Shown here piece by piece: positions 27,567 through 36,394 of a stretch of DNA of 64,000 bases. Each line of letters opens with the position of its first letter. Position 1 is the first letter of the stretch. The translations under genes were made by a program, and so were the position numbers. The notes below the pieces were generated by a model. That model ran no database searches. It was not told the DNA's origin and worked only from the letters and a program-made list of their open reading frames with translations. Origin of the DNA: Paenarthrobacter histidinolovorans (GTDB lineage: Bacteria; Actinomycetota; Actinomycetes; Actinomycetales; Micrococcaceae); NCBI RefSeq assembly GCF_014647595.1, contig NZ_BMPM01000007.1, positions 153,130 through 217,129 of the forward strand. Direction: 5' to 3'.

Positions 27567-27643
27567 AAGAGCCCCGAAACTCTTGCGTACGCCTTCCTTC
27601 CGGGGAGGCTGCACCTGTAAGCATCGGGGCGTTCTCATGTACG
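27567..27643 (+). promoter_or_regulatory. Structured leader of purA with possible pseudoknot
   Basis: AAGAG at 27567-27571 pairs with CTCTT at 27580-27584, leaving CCCCGA in the loop. That loop can pair with TCGGGG at 27624-27629, an H-type pseudoknot. A further CGTAC (27586-27590)/GTACG (27639-27643) pairing and a GCCT/AGGC hairpin (27591-27609) fit inside. A TAAACT -10-like box lies at 27552-27557. No known riboswitch was recognised. Confidence 0.45.
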
Positions 27644-27700
27644 GCGTCCCGTCCTGGTCATCCGGCTGGAAACGGGCCCGAAAGAATGGGGGAGGATCCC

Positions 27701-28990
27701 ATGCCCGCTATCGTGATCGTCGGAGCCCAGTGGGGCGACGAAGGCAAAGGCAAAGCAACCGATCTGCTCGGTGGCCGCGTTGACTACGTGGTCAAGCCCA
27801 ATGGCGGTAACAACGCCGGGCACACCGTGGTTGTTGGCGGTGAGAAGTATGAGCTGAAGCTCCTTCCCGCGGGCATCCTGAGCCCCAACGCAATTCCCAT
27901 TATTGGCAACGGCTGCGTGGTGAACCTTGAGGCCCTGTTCCAGGAAATCGACGGCCTCGAAGCCCGCGGCGCGGACACGTCCCGCCTGCGCGTTTCCGCC
28001 AACGCCCACCTAGTTGCCCCGTACCACCAGGTGCTGGACAAGGTGACCGAACGCTTCCTCGGCAGCCGCGCAATCGGCACCACAGGCCGTGGCATCGGCC
28101 CGGCTTACATGGACAAGGTGGCCCGCCTCGGCATCCGTGTCCAGGACGTCTTTGACGAGTCCATCCTCCGCCAGAAGGTGGAAGGTTCGCTGCGCCAGAA
28201 GAACGAACTCCTGGTCAAGGTCTACAACCGCCGCGACATCGTGGTGGATGAGATCGTGGACTACTTCCTGTCCTTCGCCGAGCGGCTGCGCCCGCTGGTC
28301 ATCGACAGCACGCTGGAGCTCAACAACGCTTTGGACGAAGGCAAGGTGGTCCTCATGGAAGGTGGCCAGGCAACGTTCCTGGACGTTGACCATGGCACCT
28401 ACCCGTTCGTCACCTCCTCCAACCCCACGGCTGGCGGCGCCTCCGTGGGCTCGGGCATTGGCCCCACCCGCATTTCCCGGTCCATCGGCATCATCAAGGC
28501 GTACACCACGCGTGTTGGCGCCGGTCCGTTCCCCACGGAGCTGTTCGATGAGATGGGCGTTTACCTGCAGAAGACCGGTGGCGAGTTCGGTGTCAACACC
28601 GGCCGTCCCCGCCGCTGCGGTTGGTACGACGCCGTCCTGGCCCGCCACGCTTCCCGCGTCAACGGTTTCACGGACTACTTCGTCACCAAGCTGGACGTCC
28701 TCACGGGCATCGAGCAGATCCCCGTCTGCGTTGCCTACGACGTCGACGGTGTCCGCCACGATGAGATGCCCATGACGCAGACCGAGTTCCACCACGCAGT
28801 GCCGATCTTCGAGTACTTCGACGGCTGGACCGAGGACATCACCGGTGCACGCACCCTGGAAGACCTTCCGGAGAACGCCCGCAACTACGTGCTGGCCCTC
28901 GAGAAGCTCTCCGGCACGCGTTTCTCGGCCATCGGCGTCGGCCCGGACCGCGACCAGACAATCGTGGTCCACGACTTGATCAACGACTGA
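27701..28990 (+). CDS. purA: Adenylosuccinate synthetase
   Basis: PurA condenses IMP with aspartate using GTP, the first committed step to AMP. The 429-residue product has every family block: [19 protein letters not shown] at the start (GTP loop), [81 protein letters not shown] and the end [20 protein letters not shown] at 27691-27695 sets the ATG at 27701. It is monocistronic, with a long structured leader and a strong terminator. Confidence 0.97.
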   Translation: MPAIVIVGAQWGDEGKGKATDLLGGRVDYVVKPNGGNNAGHTVVVGGEKYELKLLPAGILSPNAIPIIGNGCVVNLEALFQEIDGLEARGADTSRLRVSANAHLVAPYHQVLDKVTERFLGSRAIGTTGRGIGPAYMDKVARLGIRVQDVFDESILRQKVEGSLRQKNELLVKVYNRRDIVVDEIVDYFLSFAERLRPLVIDSTLELNNALDEGKVVLMEGGQATFLDVDHGTYPFVTSSNPTAGGASVGSGIGPTRISRSIGIIKAYTTRVGAGPFPTELFDEMGVYLQKTGGEFGVNTGRPRRCGWYDAVLARHASRVNGFTDYFVTKLDVLTGIEQIPVCVAYDVDGVRHDEMPMTQTEFHHAVPIFEYFDGWTEDITGARTLEDLPENARNYVLALEKLSGTRFSAIGVGPDRDQTIVVHDLIND

Positions 28991-29004
28991 TCACCACCTG
29001 ATTT

Positions 29005-29062
29005 ACGACGACGGCGGGTCGCCTCGGTTCCTGACGGAAGCCGGGGTGCCCGCCGTCGTCGT
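29005..29062. terminator. purA terminator, bidirectional
   Basis: A perfect 14-base stem (29005-29018 with 29049-29062) 15 bases after the purA stop. A second 12-base stem (29077-29088 with 29110-29121) follows and overlaps the stop codon of the convergent histidine kinase gene, so each gene has its own hairpin. Confidence 0.8.
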
Positions 29063-29112
29063 TAACGCGTGGGACGCTGAGGCGACCGGCGGGTCGCCTC
29101 GGTTCCTGACGG
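29012..29112. repeat. Direct repeat of 26 bp within the purA/kinase intergenic hairpins
   Basis: The same 26 bases occur at 29012-29037 and 29087-29112 (period 75). The copies lie in the 5' part of one hairpin and across the loop of the other, suggesting the double terminator arose by duplication. Confidence 0.8.
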
Positions 29113-29117
29113 TCGCC

Positions 29118-30332
29118 TCAGCTGCCGCTGCCAAGGTGGATGGTTACCACGGTGCCGCCGCCCTGTGCGGAGCCGATCTCCAGCCGACCACCGGCCACGG
29201 CCACAATGCGTGCGCAGGTTGCCAGGCCAAGGCCGGTTCCGGGAGGATCGTCTTCCCTGTGCAGACGGACCAGGGGATCGAGTACCCGGTCACGGTCGGC
29301 TTCGCTGATTCCCTTGCCGTTGTCCGCCACCCGGAAGGCTGCGCCCTCGTCCGTCCGTTCGCCCGTGATCCGGATGACGGGCGGAACTCCGGGCCGGCTG
29401 TACATGACCGAGTTATGGATCAGGTTCTGGAGCAATACCCTCATCTGGCCGGGGTCCGCGCTGAAGACAAGATCATCGCAAGCCACTGAAGCGCCGTTCG
29501 CCTTGAGGCTCGCGGCCAAATCCTGGACCACATCCTGCACCACCGCCTTGAGCGAGACCGAGGCCGGCCGGACATCGCCGCCGATGGTCGCATAGGCAAG
29601 GACGTCTTCCACCATGCTCAACATCCTTTGCCCGGAATTCGCCACCACGTCCAAGTACTGGGCGATGGTCGCGTCCGGGGCGTCCTGGGCCTCCATCTGG
29701 CTGAGTTCGACGAATCCGAGGATGGACGTGAGGGGATTGCGCAGGTCATGGCTGATGCGGCCGGCGAATTCGGCGAGCAGGGCATTGCTGCGCTGCGCCT
29801 CGGCCAGGGCGCCGGCCAGTTCCCGTGCACGGTGTTCCAGGGCGAAGGCTTCGACAACCTCCGCTGCCAGGATTTCGAGGCCTTCGCGTTGCCGGTCGCT
29901 GAGCCGGCCGGTTTCCCGTGCCCCGGCGCAGAGCGTCCCCAGAACAAACCCGTCGTCGCTGACCAGCGGCACTGAGGCGTAGAACCTGATCGCACCGCGG
30001 CGGCCGTCCACAAACGGGTTGTCCTTGTACCGCGAATCAAGCGATGCATCTTCCACCACGGTGGAGGTCCCGCTCTGGAAGCCGACGGCACACATCGAAT
30101 CCTCGCGGCTGCACAGATAGGGCTCCAGCCCTGCGGTGGCCACCTGGTACTGCAGGTCTTGGGTGATGATGTTGATGGCAGTCACTGGTTGTCCGCACAC
30201 CGTGCGGGCCAGCTCCACCAGGTTCTGCAGCCGCTCCGAGGGCACGGGAACAGCCAGCTCCAACCCCGGCCCCGGGACGGGCAGCCCCTTGCGGGAAAGT
30301 ATCGAATCCCGGGCTGATTCGCCTGTTCTCAT
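29118..30332 (-). CDS. GAF-domain sensor histidine kinase, orphan
   Basis: A 404-residue cytoplasmic kinase without membrane helices. An N-terminal GAF domain covers about residues 30-165 (ITAINIITQDLQYQVATAG-like start; several Cys). The dimerisation/phosphoacceptor helix has ISHDLRNPLTSILGF with His195. The ATPase domain shows the N-box LLQNLIHNSVMYS, G1 VADNGKGISEADR and G2 GTGLGLATCARI. The GAF domain and two-layer arrangement suggest sensing of a small soluble ligand or redox state. No response-regulator gene is adjacent, so its partner is unlinked. Confidence 0.9.
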   Translation of the reverse strand: MRTGESARDSILSRKGLPVPGPGLELAVPVPSERLQNLVELARTVCGQPVTAINIITQDLQYQVATAGLEPYLCSREDSMCAVGFQSGTSTVVEDASLDSRYKDNPFVDGRRGAIRFYASVPLVSDDGFVLGTLCAGARETGRLSDRQREGLEILAAEVVEAFALEHRARELAGALAEAQRSNALLAEFAGRISHDLRNPLTSILGFVELSQMEAQDAPDATIAQYLDVVANSGQRMLSMVEDVLAYATIGGDVRPASVSLKAVVQDVVQDLAASLKANGASVACDDLVFSADPGQMRVLLQNLIHNSVMYSRPGVPPVIRITGERTDEGAAFRVADNGKGISEADRDRVLDPLVRLHREDDPPGTGLGLATCARIVAVAGGRLEIGSAQGGGTVVTIHLGSGS

Positions 30333-30399
30333 CCAGCCATCCTGTCAGATGAGCACCACAGGCCGTTGTCACAAAACAGCTGTCCTGGTGGGTGTGCTG

Positions 30400-31545
30400 C
30401 TATGCAACCGCTACTGCCGGGGCGTTTCGGAAGTGGCCCAGGGCGATGAGCGTCGCTCCGGCCAACGTCCACAGGCCCAGAACCAGCCAGGGAAATGCGG
30501 CGGAGGCGTCCTGGAAATAGGAGAGGTCGCGCAGCAGTGTTCCGGAGGCGCCGGGGACAAGCCACTGGCCTACGTCGCCCCAGGGTGCGGGGAGGAACTC
30601 CTTGGGCTGGGTCAACGACGAGAGCGGGTTGCCGATGAAAAGGGTGATGATTGCGCCTACGGCGATGCCGGCCCGCCCGATGAGCGCGTTCAGGCCCACG
30701 ATGATCGCAGCTGTCGCGACGACTCCCAGGCCGATGGCACCGGCGTTCGCCCAAAAACTCCCTTGGAGTGTGTGGAACCAGCCCTGCAGAATGCCAGCGA
30801 GCCCCAGACCAGCGACCACTCCATAAGCCAGAATGGCCCCGAATCGGCGCCACGTTCCGGAGACGAACAGCGAGATCAGTACGCCGCCGATCATGCCTCC
30901 CATCGCGAGCGGCAGACCAGCGACGGCCAGTCCTGTGCCGCGCGCGTCATCGGACGAAAGAGGTACGACGTCGGTGATGGTCACCTCGGGAACCGCGGCC
31001 GCCGGCGCGGCCTGTGGGGCCTGGACCGCTTGGCCGGTCCCGGGTGCCTGACCGCTGGCGGCTGCCTGCGCCGCCTGGGCTGCCTGGGCTGCCTGGGTGA
31101 GGGCACTTTGGAGTTTGCCGATAGCTTGAACCTGTATTTGGGACTGCAGCTGGGCGCCCATTTGGGTTAGCGCCTGCGATGCGACCGGACTGCCCGCGCT
31201 GGCGACGAGGATCTCCGGCGATGTCCCCAAGACGATCGCCCCATAAACCTGGCGCTGCTTGATGAGCTCTACGGCTTCATCGCGGCTGGACGCTGTGCGG
31301 ATATCCAAGCTGCCGGCAGGGCCTTTGGCAGCGATTTGGGAGACCTGGTCGGGGTTGCCCACGGCAGCAATGGGGAGGTTCTGGACTTTGGCGGTGACGC
31401 TCGGCCATGCGAACGCCAGCAGCACCGCACAGACGGCGACGGCGGCGAGCAGTGCTGTACGCAGCGCGTGTGGCCAAGGGGTATGGGGGCTCGGCATCAA
31501 TGCCGGCTGACGCCTCGGCTGCGTGAGCTCAGTTGTCGTGGACAT
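30400..31545 (-). CDS. ABC-2/YhgE-like multi-pass membrane protein
   Basis: The protein has 381 residues. One helix near the N-terminus (about 30-50) is followed by an extracytoplasmic domain of about 150 residues including an Ala/Gln-rich stretch, then five helices to the C-terminus. This one-plus-five layout is typical of YhgE/Pip or ABC-2 permease-like proteins used for drug or phage-receptor functions. The start at 31545 has GAGAGG upstream. It is divergent from a TetR gene with two palindromic sites between, so it is probably the efflux-type target of that regulator. The transported compound is unknown. Confidence 0.75.
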   Translation of the reverse strand: MSTTTELTQPRRQPALMPSPHTPWPHALRTALLAAVAVCAVLLAFAWPSVTAKVQNLPIAAVGNPDQVSQIAAKGPAGSLDIRTASSRDEAVELIKQRQVYGAIVLGTSPEILVASAGSPVASQALTQMGAQLQSQIQVQAIGKLQSALTQAAQAAQAAQAAASGQAPGTGQAVQAPQAAPAAAVPEVTITDVVPLSSDDARGTGLAVAGLPLAMGGMIGGVLISLFVSGTWRRFGAILAYGVVAGLGLAGILQGWFHTLQGSFWANAGAIGLGVVATAAIIVGLNALIGRAGIAVGAIITLFIGNPLSSLTQPKEFLPAPWGDVGQWLVPGASGTLLRDLSYFQDASAAFPWLVLGLWTLAGATLIALGHFRNAPAVAVA

Positions 31546-31575
31546 GGGCGTCCTCTCATGTTGCTTTACAAAAAA

Positions 31576-31631
31576 GAATGTTCGTTCTTCATTGTGAATG
31601 CATTGGATGGCCCCGTCAAGAATGATCATTC
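31576..31631. promoter_or_regulatory. Two TetR-type operators between divergent genes
   Basis: Site one, GAATGTTCGTTC (31576-31587), is an imperfect palindrome. Site two, GAATGATCATTC (31620-31631), is perfect. Both share GAATGNNCRTTC and flank the starts of the membrane protein gene and the TetR gene, which fits autoregulation plus target repression. Confidence 0.7.
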
Positions 31632-31658
31632 GTTTTCTTTTCGGGGTACGGTGGGTGC

Positions 31659-32249
31659 ATGCCGAAAGTTACCGAGGAACACCGCGGAGCCATGCGGGAA
31701 CGCATTCAACGGGCCGCGCTGGCGTGCGTTGCGGAGAAGGGCTTTTCCAGCGTTTCCATGGGGGACATCATCGCCGAGGCGGGGCTTTCAGCGGGCGCGG
31801 TCTACGTGTACTACCGCAGTAAAGAAGAACTCATGGTTGATACCGGCCGGTTGGTCTTCCACGAGCGCATGGCCTCGCTCGAACGACTCAGTAGCCAGGA
31901 CGACGTGCCGCCCCCGGTCGAGGCCGTGTTGGCACTTATGTCCGGACTGGCACAGCTGGACTTCTTCCCGGGAGTCGCGGTGCAGGTCTGGGGAGAGGCT
32001 GTCCGGAATGACAAATTGGGTGTCGTGGCGCGGGAGATCCTTGGTGAAATCCGGGGGCACATCGAGAACTACTTGAAGGGTTGGCTGCGCGGATCCGGGC
32101 CTGACGAAGAAGCAGCTGAACGGGCCCGCCGGCTCGCCCCCGCCATCCTGGGGCTGATCCAGGGTTTTGCCATTCAGGCAGCGCTGGGAGGAGAAGAGGC
32201 GGAAGCTGCCTACTTGGAGTCCGCCCGGACGCTGCTGTCGGATCTCTAG
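31659..32249 (+). CDS. TetR/AcrR-family regulator
   Basis: A 196-residue regulator with an N-terminal helix-turn-helix, EKGFSSVSMGDIIAEAGLSAGAVYVYYRSKEELM (residues about 26-60), and a helical ligand domain. It is divergent from the YhgE-like membrane protein, and two GAATG palindromes lie between, the usual TetR autoregulatory arrangement. The inducer is unknown. Confidence 0.92.
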   Translation: MPKVTEEHRGAMRERIQRAALACVAEKGFSSVSMGDIIAEAGLSAGAVYVYYRSKEELMVDTGRLVFHERMASLERLSSQDDVPPPVEAVLALMSGLAQLDFFPGVAVQVWGEAVRNDKLGVVAREILGEIRGHIENYLKGWLRGSGPDEEAAERARRLAPAILGLIQGFAIQAALGGEEAEAAYLESARTLLSDL

Positions 32250-32552
32250 AGGAGTCAGCGGCCGGACTCGGTGTCCTCAAAAAGGTGCTCAGCACGTGGC
32301 TGAGTACGTCGTCGGGAACGGCGTGGCCATGAGTTTTATGTCGATCTGCGATCGTACGATCGTGGTTCACGACCTGGCCAACGACTATGGCGGGGGCTGT
32401 CATTGTTGCCAACCACGACTTCGTGTTGATCCCCAACTACTCGCGTCCCTAGGCGCCCGGGCCCGGGACTAATTCCGGGAGGCGTTCGGTTACCTCCTTT
32501 GGGGCTGAACCCAGAACACGAACGCAACCAGACGATGACGGGGATGAGATAC
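32250..32552. other. Intergenic region upstream of the MFS gene, with palindrome
   Basis: These 303 bases hold no confident gene. A perfect 14-bp palindrome CGATCGTACGATCG (32349-32362) looks like a TetR-type operator for the downstream MFS gene. A 36-base stretch at about 32345-32380 in one frame resembles the coding sequence of the PurA C-terminus (see findings). Confidence 0.5.
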
Positions 32553-34013
32553 ATGACTACAGAGATTGCTGACGGAGTTGGATTCCGTTCCCGGCGCGGA
32601 CCCATCCTCATTGCCCTCATGCTTTCCACTGGCTTGGTGGCCATCGATTCAACGATCGTCGCCACGGCCGTGCCCTCCATTGTGGAAGACATCGGCGGCT
32701 TCAGTTCCTTCCCCTGGCTTTTCTCGGCGTACTTGCTGGCGCAGGCCGTTTCGGTGCCTATTTACGCCAAGCTTTCCGATGTCGTGGGCAGGAAGCCCAT
32801 CATCCTGAGCGGCATCGGCCTTTTCCTGCTGGGGTCCATCCTGTGTGGGCTGGCATGGAGCATGCCGGCGCTGATTGCCTTCCGGGTGCTTCAAGGCCTC
32901 GGGGCAGGTGCCGTGCAGCCGGTGTCAATCACCATCGCAGGGGACATCTACACCCTCGCCGAGCGTGCCAAAGTGCAAGGCTATCTGGCCAGCGTGTGGG
33001 CCATCTCTTCCGTGGTGGGCCCTACGTTGGGCGGTGTCTTTGCTTCTCTGGGGATCTGGCGCTGGATCTTCCTGATCAACATCCCGTTGTGCTTCCTGGC
33101 GGGCTGGATGTTGGTGCGTACCTTCCATGAGAACGTCGAGCGGGCCAAGCACCGTATTGACTACCTGGGGGCCACCCTGCTGACCGTTTCCTTGAGCCTG
33201 CTGATCCTCGGTGCGCTTGAGGGTGGCCAGGCGTGGGCCTGGAACTCACCTGTCAGCATCACGGTCTTCGCGGTGGGTACTTTGCTGTTGGGTGCTTTTG
33301 TCCTGGCTGAGCGGAGGGCCGCTGAGCCGATCCTCCCGTCGTGGGTGCTGTCGCGGCGGCTGCTCGCCACCACGGCATTCATCTCCTTCGGCGTTGGCGC
33401 GGTCATGCTGGGACTTACTTCGTACGTCCCAACGTTCCTCGAAGGGTCCTTGAAGACTTCTCCCATCCTGGCCGGTCTCGCCCTGGCTGCCTTGACCGTG
33501 GGCTGGCCGATCAGTGCATCGCAGGCCGGCCGGTTCTATCTCCGGATCGGGTTCAAACGGACGGCCTTGATTGGGATCTCCATATCGGTGGCGGGCGCGG
33601 CGGTCCTCGCGTCCACGGCGACCTCGCCCAACGTCGTGTTTGTGGCACTGGCCTGCTTCATTGTTGGCCTGGGGCTTGGGCTGGTGGCGACCCCCAGCCT
33701 CATTGCCGCCCAGTCAAGCGTGGAATGGAACGAACGCGGAGTAGTCACCGGAACCAACCTCTTTGCCCGTTCCATCGGCAGCGCGTTGGGAGTGGCCGTC
33801 TTTGGCGCGATCGCCAACGCTATCTATGCCAACGGTCCATCCGGCGGAGCTGATCCGCAAACCACGGTGAGCGCATCCGCAGCGGTGTTCGTGGCCGTGC
33901 TGGTCAGCGCCGTACTCACTGTGGTGGCCGTGATCGCCATGCCCGCTGCGCAGCGGGCGGACAGCAACACCCCGACAGACGCAAAGGCCACCTCGGCACC
34001 TGTGGAGGACTAG
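32553..34013 (+). CDS. EmrB/QacA-type MFS drug exporter (DHA2, 14 helices)
   Basis: The 486-residue exporter shows the DHA2 hallmarks: LVAIDSTIVATAVPSIVEDIGGF in helix 1 (motif D1), KLSDVVGRKPIILSGIGLFLLGS (motif A), and the motif C region WAISSVVGPTLGGVFASLGIWRWIFLINIP. Fourteen hydrophobic stretches can be counted. The start at 32553 follows GGGGATGAG; in-frame ATGs at 32535 and 32544 lack better sites. Co-orientation with the TetR gene and the palindrome at 32349 suggest local control. Substrate unknown. Confidence 0.9.
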   Translation: MTTEIADGVGFRSRRGPILIALMLSTGLVAIDSTIVATAVPSIVEDIGGFSSFPWLFSAYLLAQAVSVPIYAKLSDVVGRKPIILSGIGLFLLGSILCGLAWSMPALIAFRVLQGLGAGAVQPVSITIAGDIYTLAERAKVQGYLASVWAISSVVGPTLGGVFASLGIWRWIFLINIPLCFLAGWMLVRTFHENVERAKHRIDYLGATLLTVSLSLLILGALEGGQAWAWNSPVSITVFAVGTLLLGAFVLAERRAAEPILPSWVLSRRLLATTAFISFGVGAVMLGLTSYVPTFLEGSLKTSPILAGLALAALTVGWPISASQAGRFYLRIGFKRTALIGISISVAGAAVLASTATSPNVVFVALACFIVGLGLGLVATPSLIAAQSSVEWNERGVVTGTNLFARSIGSALGVAVFGAIANAIYANGPSGGADPQTTVSASAAVFVAVLVSAVLTVVAVIAMPAAQRADSNTPTDAKATSAPVED

Positions 34014-34023
34014 TCTCAAACGC

Positions 34024-34896
34024 ATGAATGAACTGATCACCGGCACTCTGGAAAAGCTCTTTGAAGGCACAGTATGGGCCGAGGGGCCGGTCTGGATACC
34101 GGGATCGCAGACGGTTCGCTGGAGCGACATCCCCAACAACCGCATCCTTGAGTTCAACCCAGCAACCGGCGGCACGCGCGAGTACGCCACCGCCGTCGAG
34201 TACACCAACGGCCGGACCCTCCACCCCGACGGGAGCGTGGTGCAGTGCAGTCACGGCCGAAGGCGCGTGGAGCGGGATCACGACGGCGACGTCACGGCTA
34301 TCGTCGACTCGTTCGGTGGGCATCGGCTCAACTCGCCCAACGATGTGGTGGTCGCCAAGGATGGAACGGTGTGGTTCACCGATCCTCCCTATGGAATCCT
34401 GCCGGGCACCGTTGAAGGTCATGAAGGCGAGCAGGAATACGGTGGCTGCTACGTGTTCCGGTTCGACCCGGCAACGGATGAACTGACGCCGGTCATCACG
34501 GATCTGGTCCACCCGAACGGGCTGGCATTCTCGCCGGACGAATCGCTGCTGTACGTTTCCGACACTGCCGGACCTTCCCGTGGAGTCCCGTTCCGGATGG
34601 CCGTCTATCCAGTAAAGGATGGCTAATGCGGGTCCGGAACGACGTTCGTGGAACTGGAGGAGGACAGGGCTTCGGACGGTTTCCGCGTTGACGTTGAAGG
34701 CCGGTTGTGGACTTCGGCAGGCGCATCGGTGCGGGTCTACGCGCCCGACGGCGGGCTGCTTGCCGCCGTCGAACTTCCGGAGAAGGTTTCCAACCTGTGT
34801 TTCGGTGGTCCCGACGGGCATGACCTGTACATCACGGCCACCACATCCTTGTACCGTCTCGGTACGGGGACGCGTGACGCTGTGTGGGAGCGCTGA
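34024..34896 (+). pseudogene. SMP-30/gluconolactonase family gene with an in-frame stop
   Basis: SMP-30 proteins are about 290-residue six-bladed beta-propellers that hydrolyse lactones with a metal. Here 200 residues (AEGPVWIPGSQTVRWSDIPNNRILEF, LNSPNDVVVAKDGTVWFTDPPYG with the metal-site Asn, VHPNGLAFSPDE with the second Asn) run to a TAA at 34624-34626. The same frame continues past it with DGFRVDVEGRLWTSAG, the expected next blade containing the metal-site Asp, to a stop at 34896. One nonsense change therefore splits the gene. Fragment one lacks the catalytic Asp, so it should be inactive unless read through. Sequencing error is an alternative. Confidence 0.75.
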
Positions 34897-34993
34897 CCAG
34901 GGCGGCCCCCAATTTATAAGGTTGCTGTGGTTCTGGGTGGGCGGGTTCGATACGCTGGGTCAAAGCGACACCACTGCTAGCAGGGGAGTGAAC

Positions 34994-35227
34994 GTGTCAG
35001 GACCCAATCCCGACCCGTACGAGGACAAGATCACAGGCTTGGAACCCGGTGGGGGAGTGCCCCCGGGCGAAACCCCGCCCGGCGAGTCTTCCACGGCGGG
35101 CCCCCAGGGCCACGATGAGGGCGGGCCGAGGAGGGGCAGCCAAGTTCTGTGGATGTCGATCATCGGCGTCTTCGTGCTGTTGTCAATGCTCTACTTCATC
35201 GGTTATATCGTGGGATTCTTCGACTAA
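34994..35227 (+). CDS. Small DUF6480-like membrane protein
   Basis: A 77-residue protein. The first half is polar with PNPDPYEDKITGLEPGGGVPP and GETPPGESS, a signature I associate with the actinobacterial DUF6480 family; the second half is one membrane helix (about 52-75) ending FFD. GGGGAG at 34983-34988 supports the GTG at 34994. Function unknown. The family name is from memory of the motif and should be treated as probable. Confidence 0.7.
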   Translation: MSGPNPDPYEDKITGLEPGGGVPPGETPPGESSTAGPQGHDEGGPRRGSQVLWMSIIGVFVLLSMLYFIGYIVGFFD

Positions 35228-35275
35228 GGCAGCAGGTGAAGGAATAGCTTCGCGTAAGTGGCAGTTGACGCTCAC

Positions 35276-36214
35276 ATGAAGGCAATTACCTATAGCAAGT
35301 ACGGAACCCCGGACGTCCTGGAATTCACCGAGCAGCCAATGCCCAAAGTAGGGCCGGGCATGGTGCTGGTCAAGGTCAAGGCGGCGTCAGTGAATCCGGT
35401 GGACTGGAAGATCATGGCCGGGTATTTGGACCCCCTCATGGATCTTCAGTTTCCGGCCATTCCGGGATGGGATGTCGCTGGGGTAGTGGAGTCCACGGGT
35501 ATTGACGCTCCGCACTTCCAGCCAGGCGATGAGGTCATCGCCTACGGCCGCAAGGACTACGTCCACGGCGGCAGCTTTGCTGAGTACATTGCGTTGCCCG
35601 AGCGGCTCCTGGCCCGCAAGCCGGAGTCCCTGAACTGGAACGAATCCGCTGGCCTGCCCCTTGCCGGTTTGACGGCGTTGCAGGTACTGCGGCGGCTGGA
35701 GCTGGCTGCGGGCGAGACAGTATTGATCCACGGCGGTTCGGGCGGCGTTGGTTCGCTCGGAATCCAGATTGCGAAGGCCCTTGGCGCGAACGTGATCGCC
35801 ACTGCTTCGGAGAAGAACCATGACTTCCTCCGCTCGCTCGGGGCTGAACCCGTGACGTATGGCGAAGGGCTTGCGGAGAGGGTCCGGGCACTTCGCCCCG
35901 AAGGCGTGGAAGTGGTCGCGGACTTTGTGGGCGGCAACCTTTCGACCACCCTGGCGGTCCTGAAGGAAAACGGCCGGCACGCATCCATCGCCGACAGCGA
36001 TGTTGAGGAGCACGGCGGCACCTGGATGTGGGTGAACCCCGTGGGCGCTGAGCTGCAGGAACTGGCCGAGATGGTGGACGGGAACAAACTCCAGGTGGAG
36101 GTAGCGGAGACTTTCCCCTTGGCTGAAGCAGCGGAGGCGTTCCGCCTCAACATGGAAGGCCACACGCGCGGCAAGATCGTAGTCACGGTGGGCGCCGAGA
36201 TCCAGGAAGCATAA
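35276..36214 (+). CDS. NADP-dependent quinone-type oxidoreductase (zinc-independent MDR)
   Basis: The 312-residue medium-chain reductase shows a GroES-like N-domain (KAASVNPVDWKIMAGYLDP, PGWDVAGVVE, GDEVIAYGRKDYVHGGSFAEY) and a Rossmann domain (ETVLIHGGSGGVGSLGIQIAKALGANVIATASEKNHDFLRSLGAE). No zinc-ligand Cys set is present, so it belongs to the QOR/alkenal reductase side of the family. It would reduce quinones or enals with NADPH. ATG at 35276 is used, since the upstream GTG at 35258 adds only six residues. Confidence 0.9.
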   Translation: MKAITYSKYGTPDVLEFTEQPMPKVGPGMVLVKVKAASVNPVDWKIMAGYLDPLMDLQFPAIPGWDVAGVVESTGIDAPHFQPGDEVIAYGRKDYVHGGSFAEYIALPERLLARKPESLNWNESAGLPLAGLTALQVLRRLELAAGETVLIHGGSGGVGSLGIQIAKALGANVIATASEKNHDFLRSLGAEPVTYGEGLAERVRALRPEGVEVVADFVGGNLSTTLAVLKENGRHASIADSDVEEHGGTWMWVNPVGAELQELAEMVDGNKLQVEVAETFPLAEAAEAFRLNMEGHTRGKIVVTVGAEIQEA

Positions 36215-36394
36215 ATTTGCCATCATTTGCCATTTTTGTGACACTGGACTCCTCTGTTCCCCAGTGTTAGGCCGATGTTTTGACGGACATTCAAGGTTTC
36301 GCGACGCAAACCAAGCGCTGACACGCACCTGATGTCCTTTTCGGGCCGGTGGTTGCAGCGCACTCGCTGAAATCACTGGAGTTCTGAAAACATC

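Noticed and set aside
34625..34690. Reinitiation at the ATG overlapping the SMP-30 stop (TAATG)
   Set aside because: That ATG is in a different frame and soon meets a stop; it does not restore the protein.
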